The notes beneath the pieces are model-generated. The model was not told the origin of the DNA. It made no database searches and saw only the letters and a list, made by a program, of their open reading frames with translations. From Shinella zoogloeoides (lineage in GTDB: Bacteria; Pseudomonadota; Alphaproteobacteria; Rhizobiales; Rhizobiaceae), in assembly GCF_003574625.1 (NCBI RefSeq), contig NZ_QNUJ01000006.1, forward strand, positions 344,551 through 408,550: 64,000 nucleotides of DNA, written 5' to 3'. The translations under genes were made by a program, and so were the position numbers. Positions within the stretch are counted from its first letter, which is position 1; each line of letters opens with the position of its first letter. Below, in pieces: positions 53,521 to 62,689 of the stretch.

Positions 53521-54624
53521 TTACTGCACGTTCGCGCCGACCACGCTGTCCCAGGCGCCGGTCACGGCGGCCTGGTTGGCGTCGACTTCCTCGAGCGTCG
53601 GGAAGTAGGCCTTCTCGTAGGCAGCGGCCGGCGGCAGCGCGTCGATCAGGTCCTGCGGAACCTTGCCGGCCTTGACCATGGCGTTGAAGCGAACCGGATG
53701 GCAATAGCCCTTCAGCCAGCCGACCTGGCCTTCGTCGGAATAGAGATGCTCCATCCACAGCTTGGCGGCGTTCGGATGCGGCGCGTAGGCCGAGATGCCC
53801 TGGACGTAGACGCCGGCGAGAACGCCCGTTTCCGGAACGACGACCTCGGTCGGCGGGTTGCCGTTGAGGGTCTTGGCCCAGCTCAGTGCGTTATAGTCCC
53901 AGGCGACGACGATCGGGGTCGAGCCCTGGGCGAGCGTGCCGGACTTGCCGATGACCGGAACGAAGTTGCCGGCCTTGTTCATCTCGGCGAAATAGGAAAG
54001 GCCTGCTTCGCCGGCTTCCTTGCCCGCCTTCGCGCCCTTGCCGAGGCCGGCGGCGAGAACGCCGAGGATGGCCTGGTTGGAAGCGCGCGGGTCGCCGGCA
54101 AGCGCCACCTGGCCGGAATATTCAGGCTTCAGGAGGTCGGCCCAGTCCTTCGGCGAATTGGTGACGATGTCCTTGTTCACGAAGAAGGACATCACGCCGT
54201 AATAGTCGCCGTACCAGTAGCCTTCGGCGTCCTTGACGTTGTCCGGGATCTCGTCCCAGGTGGAGACCTTGTAGGGCTGGAGCAGGCCTTCCGCCTTGGC
54301 GGAGGGGCCGAAGGCGAGGCCGACGTCGATCACGTCGGGCGACTGCGGGCCCTTGTTGTCCTTGTTGGCCTTGATGGCCTCGATCTCGTCGGCCGAGCCG
54401 GCATCCGGGTTCAGTTCGTTGACCTGGATTTCCGGATACTTGGCCTTGAAGGCAGCGATGACGTCGCCGTAGCCGCACCAGTCGTGCGGAAGGGCGACCG
54501 TGGTCAGCATGCCTTCCTTCTTGGCGGCTTCGATGAGTTCCGCGCTCGGCTCTGCGAAGGCGAGCGTGGAGGAGGCGACCACCAGGGCGGTGGAAAGCGA
54601 AAGCAGGCGTCTCGTCTGTGACAT
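53521..54624 (-). CDS. ABC substrate-binding protein (third importer)
   Basis: 367 residues with a Sec signal peptide (MSQTRRLLSLSTALVVASST, cleaved after AFA). The mature part has EAAKKEGMLTTVALPHDWCG, VIDVGLAFGPSAKAEGLL, VVAWDYNALSWAKTL and LWMEHLYSDEGQVG, as in the Fe/thiamine/phosphonate-type binding proteins (SBP_bac_6/8). The ATG at 54624 has AAAGGAGAAC ahead of it. Ligand not predictable. Confidence 0.92.
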   Translation of the reverse strand: MSQTRRLLSLSTALVVASSTLAFAEPSAELIEAAKKEGMLTTVALPHDWCGYGDVIAAFKAKYPEIQVNELNPDAGSADEIEAIKANKDNKGPQSPDVIDVGLAFGPSAKAEGLLQPYKVSTWDEIPDNVKDAEGYWYGDYYGVMSFFVNKDIVTNSPKDWADLLKPEYSGQVALAGDPRASNQAILGVLAAGLGKGAKAGKEAGEAGLSYFAEMNKAGNFVPVIGKSGTLAQGSTPIVVAWDYNALSWAKTLNGNPPTEVVVPETGVLAGVYVQGISAYAPHPNAAKLWMEHLYSDEGQVGWLKGYCHPVRFNAMVKAGKVPQDLIDALPPAAAYEKAYFPTLEEVDANQAAVTGAWDSVVGANVQ

Positions 54625-54723
54625 CACGGGTGTTCTCCTTTTGTGTGTCAGGCGGCGAAGGGTGATTACTTGCGGCAGATGAAGCTTACGTGACAGTTTA
54701 GTCCCGTTTTTTCCCATATGGAT

Positions 54724-55602
54724 TCAAGGCTTGGCGGTAACCTCCGGCCGGGGCTTGCGAAAGAGCCGGCTGGCCTCGAAAAGGCCCTCCAGCGTCTTCA
54801 TGCGGTCGCTAGTCTCCTCCCAGCCCGAGCTCTGGACGGCCTCGATCAGCGCCTCGACGATGAACAGCGTCACGACGGACGAATCCCAGGCCGACGGCGC
54901 CTCGATATGGACGCGGAAGACCTTCGCCGCGACCTTGGCGACGGGCGAGGCCCAGGGGTCCGTGAAGAGCACGATCTCCACGCCACGCTCGCGGGCGACG
55001 CGCCCGAGCGTCTCCATCTCCTGCTCGTAGCGGCGGATGTCGAAGATCACCAGCACGTCGCCGGCCTTCATGTTGAGTACGTAATGCGGCCAGGAGGCGG
55101 GATTGGAGGCGATCTGCGTGACGTTCGGGCGGATGACCTGAAGATGGGTGAAGAGATAGTCCGCGAGCGCCTTCGTGATGCGTCCGCCGATGATGTAGAT
55201 GCTGCGCTGGCGGTCGGCGAGCAGGGCGCTCGCGCCGTCGAATTCGGCGGTCTCCACATGCGCCAGTGTCTGGCGCATGTTGGTCATGATCGCGTCGGCG
55301 AAGCGGTTGAGGATATGCGTGCCAGGCGCGTTCGCGGCCCAGCGGTCGTGCTTGGTGATCGGGCTGGAGAGCGTGGTCTCCAGTTCGTGGTGCAGGCGCG
55401 CCTGGAAATCGGGAAAGCCGCGGAAGCCGAGCTTCTGCACCATGCGCGCGACCGTCGGCGTCGACACGCCGGCGTTTTCCGCGACCGTCGTGATGCTGCC
55501 GAGGCCGGAGACGGGGTAATTGTCGAGCAGTGATGCGGCAAGCTGCTTTTCGGCACGCGTCAGCGTATCGAAATGAGCATGGATCACATCCGACACCGTC
55601 AT
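54724..55602 (-). CDS. MurR/RpiR-family regulator
   Basis: 292 residues from ATG 55602: HTH at about residues 1-75 (LTRAEKQLAASLLDN, NAGVSTPTVARMVQKLGFRG) and a sugar-isomerase (SIS) domain (SIYIIGGRITKALADYLFTH, GDVLVIFDIRRYEQE). In-frame starts at 55674 (ATG) and 55695 (TTG) are also open; none has a good ribosome binding site. It lies upstream of the third importer (99 bases) and is divergent from the amidohydrolase-TRAP operon. SIS-domain ligands are usually phosphosugars, but members also respond to other metabolites. Confidence 0.9.
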   Translation of the reverse strand: MTVSDVIHAHFDTLTRAEKQLAASLLDNYPVSGLGSITTVAENAGVSTPTVARMVQKLGFRGFPDFQARLHHELETTLSSPITKHDRWAANAPGTHILNRFADAIMTNMRQTLAHVETAEFDGASALLADRQRSIYIIGGRITKALADYLFTHLQVIRPNVTQIASNPASWPHYVLNMKAGDVLVIFDIRRYEQEMETLGRVARERGVEIVLFTDPWASPVAKVAAKVFRVHIEAPSAWDSSVVTLFIVEALIEAVQSSGWEETSDRMKTLEGLFEASRLFRKPRPEVTAKP

Positions 55603-55703
55603 GGATGCTGTGTTGGGCGTCAAGTTTATTCCCCTGCGCTCCGGTCTGGTGCCGGAGTTTGGAAAATTAAACATCGCTGTCACAATTGGAGTCAAATGAT
55701 TTT

Positions 55704-55762
55704 TTGAAGAGATTTTTTCAATGTGCGGTTGACAGCGGCAAAATGGTGAAGAATTCTCTTCA
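55704..55762. promoter_or_regulatory. Promoter and candidate RpiR operator before the amidohydrolase operon
   Basis: TTGACA (55729-55734) is followed after 17 bases by a weak -10 AATTCT (55752-55757). Over this lies a perfect inverted repeat TGAAGA-ATTC-TCTTCA (55747-55762); a second dyad TTGAA...TTCAA (55704-55721) lies upstream. A repressor bound at 55747-55762 would block the promoter. RpiR-type regulator starts 100-145 bases away on the other strand. Confidence 0.55.
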
Positions 55763-55796
55763 TCAACGATAAAGGCCGGTCGAGGGGATCAGGCTC

Positions 55797-56561
55797 ATGG
55801 GAATTCTGAGTGTGGAGGAGGGCGATCCTGTCGCCCTGGAGAATGCCGTTGCCCGCGGTCCGGTCATCCTGGTCTGTGAGCACGCATCGCGCGTCTTGCC
55901 GAAGTCTCTCGGTACGCTGGGCCTTTCCGAAGAGGCGCTGGCCAGTCACATCGCCTGGGATCCGGGGGCGCTCGCCGTCTCGCGCCTGATGGCCGAAAGC
56001 CTCGATGCGACACTGCTCTTCCAGCGCTTCTCCCGTCTCGTCTACGATTGCAATCGCCCGCCGGAATCGCCTGCCGCCATGCCGGAAAAGAGCGAGGTGT
56101 TCGACGTGCCGGGCAATGCCGGGCTCGACCGGGCGGCGCGCGATGCGCGCACCGAGGCGCTTTATCTGCCTTTCCGCGAAAAGCTCTCCGGCCTCGTGAA
56201 GGCGCGGATCGCCGAGGGCCGGCCGCCGGTCATCGTGACCATGCACAGCTTCACGCCGGTCTATTTCGGTGCGCCGCGCGCCGTCGAGATCGGCATTCTG
56301 CACGACACCGACGCGCGCCTCGCCGACGCCATGCTGGAGGCTGCGGCGGCCGACGGACGCTATGACGCCCGCCGCAACGAGCCCTACGGGCCGGATGACG
56401 GCGTGACGCATACCTTGAGGGAGCACGGCCTTTCCAACGGCCTTGCCAATGTCATGATCGAGGTCCGCAACGACCTCATCCGAGACGAAGCCGGCCAGAG
56501 GGTCGTGGCCGGCTATCTGACGGGACTGCTCGCCAAGAGCCTTCCCGCAATCAATCAATAA
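55797..56561 (+). CDS. N-formylglutamate amidohydrolase family
   Basis: 254 residues of the HutG-type amidohydrolase family: VILVCEHASRVLPKSLGTLG, YDCNRPPESP, VIVTMHSFTPVYFG and MIEVRNDLI, carrying likely zinc-binding His/Glu residues. The family classically frees formate from N-formylglutamate in histidine breakdown, but no hut genes are here. Its neighbours suggest another gamma- or N-acyl-glutamate-type amide as substrate. First gene of the TRAP operon, with a promoter and candidate operator just upstream. Confidence 0.88.
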   Translation: MGILSVEEGDPVALENAVARGPVILVCEHASRVLPKSLGTLGLSEEALASHIAWDPGALAVSRLMAESLDATLLFQRFSRLVYDCNRPPESPAAMPEKSEVFDVPGNAGLDRAARDARTEALYLPFREKLSGLVKARIAEGRPPVIVTMHSFTPVYFGAPRAVEIGILHDTDARLADAMLEAAAADGRYDARRNEPYGPDDGVTHTLREHGLSNGLANVMIEVRNDLIRDEAGQRVVAGYLTGLLAKSLPAINQ

Positions 56562-56686
56562 CCGGCCCGGGGAAATGCCGTGGAAACGGAAATGAACACG
56601 AACTGGAGAGGCCAAGCGGATGCTTGCGTTGATTTATCGGAGGTCCGGCCCGGCTGATGCCGCCGCTGCCAAGGGAGGCAACGGTC

Positions 56687-57196
56687 ATGCCTGATTTCAT
56701 CAAGAGCTATGTACGTTTCGTCGACACGTTCAACCGGCGTGTCGGTATTTTTGCGATGTATCTGATTTTCGCGATGTTCGCGATCCTGCTTTATTCATCC
56801 GTCTCGAAGGCCTTCCATCTGCCGGCCAACTGGACGCTGGAATCCGCCCAGTTCACCATGGCGGCCTACTATATGCTGGGCGGCGCCTTCGCGATGCAGA
56901 CGGGTGACCATGTCCGCATGGACCTGTTCTACAGCCAGTGGTCGGTGCGCCGGCGCGCGGCCTTCGATTCGGTCACGGCCATCGCGCTGATCGTCTTCCT
57001 CGGCTTCATGCTGTTCGGCGGCATCGCTAGCACGACCTATGCCATCCAGTTCAAGGAAAAGAGCTTTTCCGCCTGGGCGCCCTATATGGCGCCGATCAAG
57101 ATCGTGATGACCTTCGGCGTCGTGATGATGCTCGCGCAGGCCATCTCCTCGCTCTTCAAGGATATCGCCGAGTTGCGGGGAAGGCCCATCGCATGA
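56687..57196 (+). CDS. TRAP transporter small permease (DctQ)
   Basis: 169 residues with four membrane spans; motifs NWTLESAQFTMAAYYMLGGA and GDHVRMDLFYSQW. The ATG at 56687, with GGGAGG before it, is preferred over an upstream in-frame start at 56657. Overlaps the large permease gene by four bases. Part of a sodium-driven TRAP importer with the next two genes. Confidence 0.92.
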   Translation: MPDFIKSYVRFVDTFNRRVGIFAMYLIFAMFAILLYSSVSKAFHLPANWTLESAQFTMAAYYMLGGAFAMQTGDHVRMDLFYSQWSVRRRAAFDSVTAIALIVFLGFMLFGGIASTTYAIQFKEKSFSAWAPYMAPIKIVMTFGVVMMLAQAISSLFKDIAELRGRPIA

Positions 57197-58521
57197 GCTA
57201 TGAATTCATCGCAATCACGATGTTCGCCGGCATGATGGTGCTGCTGCTCACCGGGCAGCGCGTCTTTGCCGTCATCGGTTTCGTCGGCGTCGTCGCGGCC
57301 TTCCTGCTATGGGGTACGGGCGGCTCGGAAATGGGCTTCGCCTCCGCCATGAAGCTCGTCAAATGGTACCCGATGCTGACGGTGCCGATGTTCGTCTTCA
57401 TGGGCTACATGCTCTCGGAATCGGGCATCGCGGAAGACCTCTACAAGGCGTTCCACGTCTGGATGGGGCCGATCAACGGCGGCCTCGCGCTCGGCACCAT
57501 CGGCCTCATGGTCATCATCTCGGCGATGAACGGCCTTTCCGTCGCCGGCATGGCGATCGGCGCCACCATCGCGCTGCCGGAGCTGCTGCGCCGCGGCTAC
57601 GACAAGGTGATGACGACGGGCGTGGTGCAGGGCGGCTCGACGCTTGGCATCCTTATCCCGCCGAGCATCGTGCTCGTGCTCTACGGCATGATCGCCCGCG
57701 TTCCGGTCGGCCAGCTCTGGCTCGCCGGCGTCTTCCCGGGCCTCCTGATGGCGGCGCTGATGGCGATCTACGTCTATGTCCGCTGCCGGATCAATCCGTC
57801 CCTCGGGCCGGCCTTGCCGGCGGAGGACCGCAAGGTGCCGATGGGCGAGAAGCTGAGGCTTCTGACCGCCGGCATCCTTCCGCTCGGCATCTTCACGTTG
57901 ATGATGTGGCTGTTCCTTAGCGGCATCGCCAGCCTCGTGGAGGCTTCGGCGATCGGCGCGATCTCCTCGGCGCTGGTCGCCTGGCAACGCGGCCGCCTGA
58001 CGCGGCGGCTGTGGAGCGACGTTCTGCAGAAGACGCTCGGCATCAGCTGCATGTTCATGTGGATCCTGATCGCCTCGCTCTGCTTCGGCGCCGTCTTCGA
58101 CGGTCTCGGCGCGGTCAAGTCCATCGAGCGCTTCTTCCTCGGCGACCTCGGCCTCGAGCCCTGGCAGGTGCTGGTGCTGATGCAGCTCTCCTTCCTCATC
58201 ATGGGGATGTTCCTCGACGACACGGCGATGCTCGTCATCGTGGCGCCGCTCTACATTCCGCTGGTGCAGAAGCTGGGCTTCGACCTTGTCTGGTACGGCG
58301 TGCTCTACACGATCACCTGCCAGATCGCCTACATCACCCCGCCCTTCGGCTACAACCTGTTCATGATGCGCGCCATGGCGCCGCCCGGCATCACCATGCG
58401 GGACATCTATGCGTCGATCTGGCCGTTCGTCGGCATCATGATCGTGAGTCTGCTCATCATCGGCCTGTTCCCGGATATCGCGACATGGCTGCCGGAGCAC
58501 TTCTACGCCAAGGGGCAATGA
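57193..58521 (+). CDS. TRAP transporter large permease (DctM)
   Basis: 442 residues with about 12 spans; motifs TGQRVFAVIGFVGVVAAFLL, GGSTLGILIPPSIVLVLYG and MFLDDTAMLVIVAPLYIPLV match the DctM family. Overlaps DctQ by ATGA. It is followed by a hairpin (58530-58552) before the binding-protein gene. Confidence 0.94.
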   Translation: MSYEFIAITMFAGMMVLLLTGQRVFAVIGFVGVVAAFLLWGTGGSEMGFASAMKLVKWYPMLTVPMFVFMGYMLSESGIAEDLYKAFHVWMGPINGGLALGTIGLMVIISAMNGLSVAGMAIGATIALPELLRRGYDKVMTTGVVQGGSTLGILIPPSIVLVLYGMIARVPVGQLWLAGVFPGLLMAALMAIYVYVRCRINPSLGPALPAEDRKVPMGEKLRLLTAGILPLGIFTLMMWLFLSGIASLVEASAIGAISSALVAWQRGRLTRRLWSDVLQKTLGISCMFMWILIASLCFGAVFDGLGAVKSIERFFLGDLGLEPWQVLVLMQLSFLIMGMFLDDTAMLVIVAPLYIPLVQKLGFDLVWYGVLYTITCQIAYITPPFGYNLFMMRAMAPPGITMRDIYASIWPFVGIMIVSLLIIGLFPDIATWLPEHFYAKGQ

Positions 58522-58529
58522 CGAATACC

Positions 58530-58552
58530 GCCCCGGCGGCAGACGCCGGGGC
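58530..58552 (+). other. Intercistronic hairpin before the TRAP binding-protein gene
   Basis: GCCCCGGCG (58530-58538) pairs with CGCCGGGGC (58544-58552). It begins nine bases after the DctM stop. A T-run is absent, so it is a processing or stability element rather than a terminator. Confidence 0.55.
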
Positions 58553-58648
58553 AGCCACATGAGGCCGCACAGAAGAAAAGAAGACCATGCCGCCGGAAGC
58601 AACGGCCGTTCCGGGGCAGATGCGAAAACGAACCAGAGGGAAAGAGAT

Positions 58649-59701
58649 ATGACCAATAGAAGGCAATTTCTGACGCGGGCCGGGGCGGTTACGATCGGAG
58701 CCGGTGCCGCTACGCTTTCCGCGCCCGCCATCGTGAGGGCCCAGGAGGCCATCAAGTGGCGCTTCCAGACCTATGCGGGCGCCGCGCTCGGCGAGCACGT
58801 CACCAAGCCCATTGTCGATGCGATCAACGCCTCCGCCAAGGGCGAGCTGGAGATCGAGCTCTACTTCGCCGACCAGATCGTGCCGACGGGCGAGCTCTTC
58901 CGCGCGCTCCAGGCCGGCACCATCGACGCCGTGCATTCTGATGACGATTCCATGGCCTCGCCGGCGGATGTCGCCACCTTCGGCGGCTATTTCCCGCTCG
59001 CCACCAAGCAGATCCTCGACGTGCCGGTGCTGTTCAAGCAGTACGGCCTCGCCGATATCTGGCGCTCGTCCTACGAGAAGGTCGGCGGCGTCGTGTGGCT
59101 GTCGTCTTCCGGTCAGGATCCGTGCCACTTCAACACCAAGAAGGCCATCACCTCGGTCAAGGATCTGGAGGGGCTTCGCCTCTACACCTTCCCGACGGCC
59201 GGCCGCTTCCTCAGCCAGTTCGGCGTCGTGCCCGTCACGATCCCCTACGAGGACGCGCAGGTCGCCGTGCAGACCGGCGAGCTCGACGGCATGGCCTGGT
59301 CGGGCATCACCGAGGACTACACGGTCGGCTGGGCCGATGTGACGGACCACTTCCTGACCAACAACATCTCGGGCGCCTGGATCGGCTCGTTCTTCGTCAA
59401 CGAGAAGAAGTGGGCCGAGCTGCCGGACCACCTGAAGAAGCTTGTCATGGCCGCCATCGAGGCCGGCAACAACTACCGCGACCAGTGGTACTGGGGCGGC
59501 GAGGCGAAGCTGCGCGCCGAAGGCACGAAGCTGAAGCTCACCAGCGTTCCGACCGAGGAATGGAAGGTCGTCGAGGACGCCGCCAAGGTCTTCTGGAAGG
59601 AGATCGCCGAACAGAGCGAGACGGCCGCCAAGGTCGTCAAGATCTTCGAGGACTATAACGGCGTGATCAACAAGGCCGGCCCGCCCTACGTCAACGGCTG
59701 A
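58649..59701 (+). CDS. TRAP transporter substrate-binding protein (DctP)
   Basis: 350 residues. A twin-arginine signal (NRRQFLTRAGAVTIGAGAAT) leads to the DctP fold: WRFQTYAGAALGEHVTKPIV, DQIVPTGELFRALQAGTIDA, the ligand Arg region LEGLRLYTFPTAGRF and ELDGMAWSGITEDYTVGWAD. The start at 58649 has AAAGAGA before it; the frame is open to 58559 without a better start. Ligand unknown; context suggests an amino alcohol or its derivative rather than a C4-dicarboxylate, but TRAP ligands usually carry a carboxylate. Confidence 0.93.
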   Translation: MTNRRQFLTRAGAVTIGAGAATLSAPAIVRAQEAIKWRFQTYAGAALGEHVTKPIVDAINASAKGELEIELYFADQIVPTGELFRALQAGTIDAVHSDDDSMASPADVATFGGYFPLATKQILDVPVLFKQYGLADIWRSSYEKVGGVVWLSSSGQDPCHFNTKKAITSVKDLEGLRLYTFPTAGRFLSQFGVVPVTIPYEDAQVAVQTGELDGMAWSGITEDYTVGWADVTDHFLTNNISGAWIGSFFVNEKKWAELPDHLKKLVMAAIEAGNNYRDQWYWGGEAKLRAEGTKLKLTSVPTEEWKVVEDAAKVFWKEIAEQSETAAKVVKIFEDYNGVINKAGPPYVNG

Positions 59702-59713
59702 CGCCACGACTTC

Positions 59714-59739
59714 GGACCGGGCCCTTGTCGGCCCGGTCC
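59714..59739 (+). other. Intercistronic hairpin after the TRAP binding-protein gene
   Basis: GGACCGGGCC (59714-59723) pairs with GGCCCGGTCC (59730-59739), loop CTTGTC. It lies 12 bases after the DctP stop and 33 before the next gene. With the hairpin before the gene, it brackets the binding-protein message. Confidence 0.6.
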
Positions 59740-59772
59740 GGTACGACGCCATAACCCCGCAGGACCACCCCG

Positions 59773-61143
59773 ATGACCGTGACCTATACATTCGATGACC
59801 TGAAGAAGGATGTGGCCGAGGGCCGCATCGACACCGTTCTGGCATGCCTCGTGGACATGCAGGGGCGCCTGATGGGCAAGCGTTTCCACGCGCAGTTTTT
59901 CGTCGAGGGCGCCTACGAGGAAACGCATAGCTGCAATTACCTGCTGGCGACCGATATCGAGATGGAAACAGTGCCGGGCTACAAGTCGACGGGCTGGTCC
60001 GCAGGTTACGGCGACTACACGATGAAGCCCGACCTTTCGACGCTGCGCAAGCTTCCCTGGCTGGAGGGCACGGCGCTGGTGCTCTGCGACGTGCTCGACC
60101 ATCACACGCATGAAGAGGTGCCGCATTCGCCGCGCGCCGTCCTGAAGAAGCAGGTCAAGCGCCTCGAGGCGATGGGCCTCAAGCCCTTCATGGCGAGCGA
60201 ACTGGAATTCTACCTGTTCGACCAGACCTACGACCATGCCCGCGAGAGCGGCTACCGCGACCTCCAGCCGGCCAGCGGCTACAACGAGGACTACCACATC
60301 TTCCAGACCACCAAGGAAGAGGATGTCATGCGCGCGCTGCGCAACGGGCTGCAGGGCGCCGGCATTCCGGTCGAGAACTCCAAGGGCGAGGCCTCGCCCG
60401 GCCAGGAAGAGATCAACGTGCGCTATGCCGAGGCGCTGACCATGGCGGACCGGCACTCGATCATCAAGAACGCCACCAAGGAGATCGCCTGGCAGCGCGG
60501 CAAGGCCGTGACGTTCCTTGCCAAGTGGAACTACAACGCCGCCGGCTCCTCCTCGCATATCCACCAGTCGCTCTGGAGCCTCGACGGCAAGGAAGCGAAG
60601 TTCTTCGACAGGGAGGCCAAATACGGCATGTCGGAGATGATGCGCATGTATGTGGCGGGCCTGCTCGCCCATGCCAGCGAGATCACTTATTTCCTCGCGC
60701 CCTATATCAACTCCTACAAGCGCTTCGTCGCGGGCACCTTCGCACCGACCAAGGCGATCTGGAGCAAGGACAACCGCACGGCCGGCTACCGCCTGTGCGG
60801 CGAGGGCACGAAGGGCATCCGCATCGAATGCCGCGTCGGCGGCTCGGACCTCAATCCCTACCTCGCCATGGCGGCGCTGCTGGCCGCCGGCATCGCAGGC
60901 ATTGAGGGGAAGTTCGAGCTGGAAGCGCCCTTCGAGGGCGACGCCTATGGCGGCAAGGACATTCGCGAGATTCCCAAGACGCTGCGCGACGCGGCTGCGG
61001 CCCTGAAGGGGTCGGAGATGTTGCGCGACGCCTTCGGCGACGACGTGGTCGATCACTATGTCCGCGCGGCCGAATGGGAGCAGGAAGAGTACGATCGCCG
61101 CATCACCGACTGGGAGGTGGCGCGCGGCTTCGAGAGGGCGTAG
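59773..61143 (+). CDS. Glutamine synthetase-like gamma-glutamyl amide ligase (GlnT/PuuA type)
   Basis: 456 residues of the glutamine synthetase superfamily: ASELEFYLF, GEASPGQEEINVRY with the metal-binding glutamates, AGSSSHIHQSLW, NSYKRFVAGTFAPTKA and RVGGSDLNPYLAMAALLAAG. Class GlnT/PuuA-type enzymes couple glutamate to amines such as putrescine, ethanolamine or isopropylamine instead of ammonia. The gene is flanked by TRAP and aldehyde/alcohol dehydrogenase genes, the pattern of a gamma-glutamylated amine pathway. Not the housekeeping GlnA. The amine cannot be read from the sequence. Confidence 0.92.
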   Translation: MTVTYTFDDLKKDVAEGRIDTVLACLVDMQGRLMGKRFHAQFFVEGAYEETHSCNYLLATDIEMETVPGYKSTGWSAGYGDYTMKPDLSTLRKLPWLEGTALVLCDVLDHHTHEEVPHSPRAVLKKQVKRLEAMGLKPFMASELEFYLFDQTYDHARESGYRDLQPASGYNEDYHIFQTTKEEDVMRALRNGLQGAGIPVENSKGEASPGQEEINVRYAEALTMADRHSIIKNATKEIAWQRGKAVTFLAKWNYNAAGSSSHIHQSLWSLDGKEAKFFDREAKYGMSEMMRMYVAGLLAHASEITYFLAPYINSYKRFVAGTFAPTKAIWSKDNRTAGYRLCGEGTKGIRIECRVGGSDLNPYLAMAALLAAGIAGIEGKFELEAPFEGDAYGGKDIREIPKTLRDAAAALKGSEMLRDAFGDDVVDHYVRAAEWEQEEYDRRITDWEVARGFERA

Positions 61144-61160
61144 AAGCGTTTCGGGAACTG

Positions 61161-61253
61161 CCCCTCACACTGACCCTCTCCCCGCAAGCGGGGAGAGGGG
61201 ACCCGGCCTGCGAAAGGGTTCGGTCAGGGATATGCCGCATGGCGGATGAGGGG
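61161..61253. repeat. RIME-like intergenic repeat, shortened, copy G
   Basis: Begins CCCCTCACACTGACCCTCTC with hairpin CTCTCCCCGCAAGCGGGGAG, then the right half is reduced and ends GGATGAGGGG. It is the only thing in the gap between the ligase and aldehyde dehydrogenase genes apart from the latter's leader. Confidence 0.7.
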
Positions 61254-61304
61254 CGGCCGAGCGCCAGAGACTGAAATTCCGATAGAACCAACAGGAAGTC
61301 GATC

Positions 61305-62684
61305 ATGACTGTGATCAAATGCATATCCCCCGTGGACGGCTCGGTCTATGCCGAGCGCGAGGCGATGCCGCTGGCCGTCGCGCAGGCCGCTGTCGCCCGT
61401 GCGAAGAAAGCGCAGAAGGCCTGGGCGAAGCGCCCGCTGGAAGAGCGCATCCAGCTCGTCCTCAAGGGCGTCGCCCGCGTCAACGAGATGGCCGACGAGA
61501 TCGTACCGGAAATCGCCTGGCAGATGGGTCGTCCGGTCCGCTACGGCGGCGAGTTCAAGGGTTTCAACGAGCGCTCCAACTATGTCGCCGAGATCGCGGG
61601 CTCCTCGCTTGCGCCGATCGTCATCGAGGAGAGCGACCGTTTCGAGCGCCGCATCGAGCGTGAGCCGCACGGCGTCGTCTTCGTCATCGCGCCGTGGAAC
61701 TACCCCTACATGACGGCGATCAACACGATCGCCCCGGCGCTGATGGCCGGCAATACGGTCATCATCAAGCATGCCGCGCAGACGCTGCTGGTCGGCGAAA
61801 GGCTGGTGCGCGCCTTCAACGAGGCGGGCGTGCCGGAGGACGTCTTCCAGAACGTCTTCCTCGACCATGACACGACCTCGGCGCTGATCGCCGCCAACTC
61901 GTTCGATTTCATCAACTTCACGGGCTCCGTCGAAGGCGGCCGGTCCATCGAGCGCGCCGCCGCCGGCACCTTCACGCCGGTTGGCCTCGAACTCGGCGGC
62001 AAGGATCCGGGCTATGTCATGGAGGACGCCGATCTCGACGCCGCCGTCGACACGCTGATGGACGGCGCGACCTACAATTCGGGCCAGTGCTGCTGCGGCA
62101 TCGAGCGCATCTATGTCAACGAGAAGCTCTATGACGCCTTCGTCGAGAAGTCCGTCGCCTGGGTCTCCAACTACAAGCTCGGCAATCCGCTCGATCCGGA
62201 AACGACGCTCGGCCCGATGGCGCACAAGCGCTTCGCCGCGACCGTGCGCTCGCAGATCGCCGATGCGGTCTCCAGGGGCGCCAAGGCGCTGGTCGACCCG
62301 AAACTCTTCCCGGCCGATGACGGCGGCGCCTATGTCGCGCCGCAGATCCTCGTCGATGTCGATCACTCCATGGAATTCATGAAGGAAGAGACCTTCGGCC
62401 CGGCCGTCGGCATCATGAAGGTAAAGAGCGACGAGGAAGCGCTCGCCCTGATGAACGACTGCAAATACGGCCTGACCGTCTCGCTCTGGACGAAGGACAG
62501 CGAACGGGCTGCCCGCATCGCCCGCGACCTCGAAACCGGCACCGTCTTCCAGAACCGCGCCGACTATCTCGACCCGGCGCTGTGCTGGACGGGCGTCAAG
62601 GAAACGGGCCGTGGCGGCTCGCTCTCCGTCATCGGATTCCACAACCTTACCCGTCCGAAATCCTACCACTTCAGGAAAGCTTGA
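61305..62684 (+). CDS. Aldehyde dehydrogenase
   Basis: 459 residues, NAD(P)-dependent: APWNYPYMTAI, LELGGKDPGYVMEDADLDAA with the base Glu, nucleophile Cys in YNSGQCCCGIERIYV, and EETFGPAVGIMKV. It is slightly shorter at the N-terminus than typical (starts MTVIKCISPVDGSVYAEREA). With the upstream ligase and the alcohol dehydrogenase that follows six bases later it forms an oxidation pair, alcohol to aldehyde to acid. Confidence 0.93.
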   Translation: MTVIKCISPVDGSVYAEREAMPLAVAQAAVARAKKAQKAWAKRPLEERIQLVLKGVARVNEMADEIVPEIAWQMGRPVRYGGEFKGFNERSNYVAEIAGSSLAPIVIEESDRFERRIEREPHGVVFVIAPWNYPYMTAINTIAPALMAGNTVIIKHAAQTLLVGERLVRAFNEAGVPEDVFQNVFLDHDTTSALIAANSFDFINFTGSVEGGRSIERAAAGTFTPVGLELGGKDPGYVMEDADLDAAVDTLMDGATYNSGQCCCGIERIYVNEKLYDAFVEKSVAWVSNYKLGNPLDPETTLGPMAHKRFAATVRSQIADAVSRGAKALVDPKLFPADDGGAYVAPQILVDVDHSMEFMKEETFGPAVGIMKVKSDEEALALMNDCKYGLTVSLWTKDSERAARIARDLETGTVFQNRADYLDPALCWTGVKETGRGGSLSVIGFHNLTRPKSYHFRKA

Positions 62685-62689
62685 ACAGA

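Noticed and set aside
56612..56661. Possible 21-codon peptide starting MNTNWRGQADA upstream of the DctQ gene
   Set aside because: Too short, no conservation evidence, and composition gives no reason to think it is translated.
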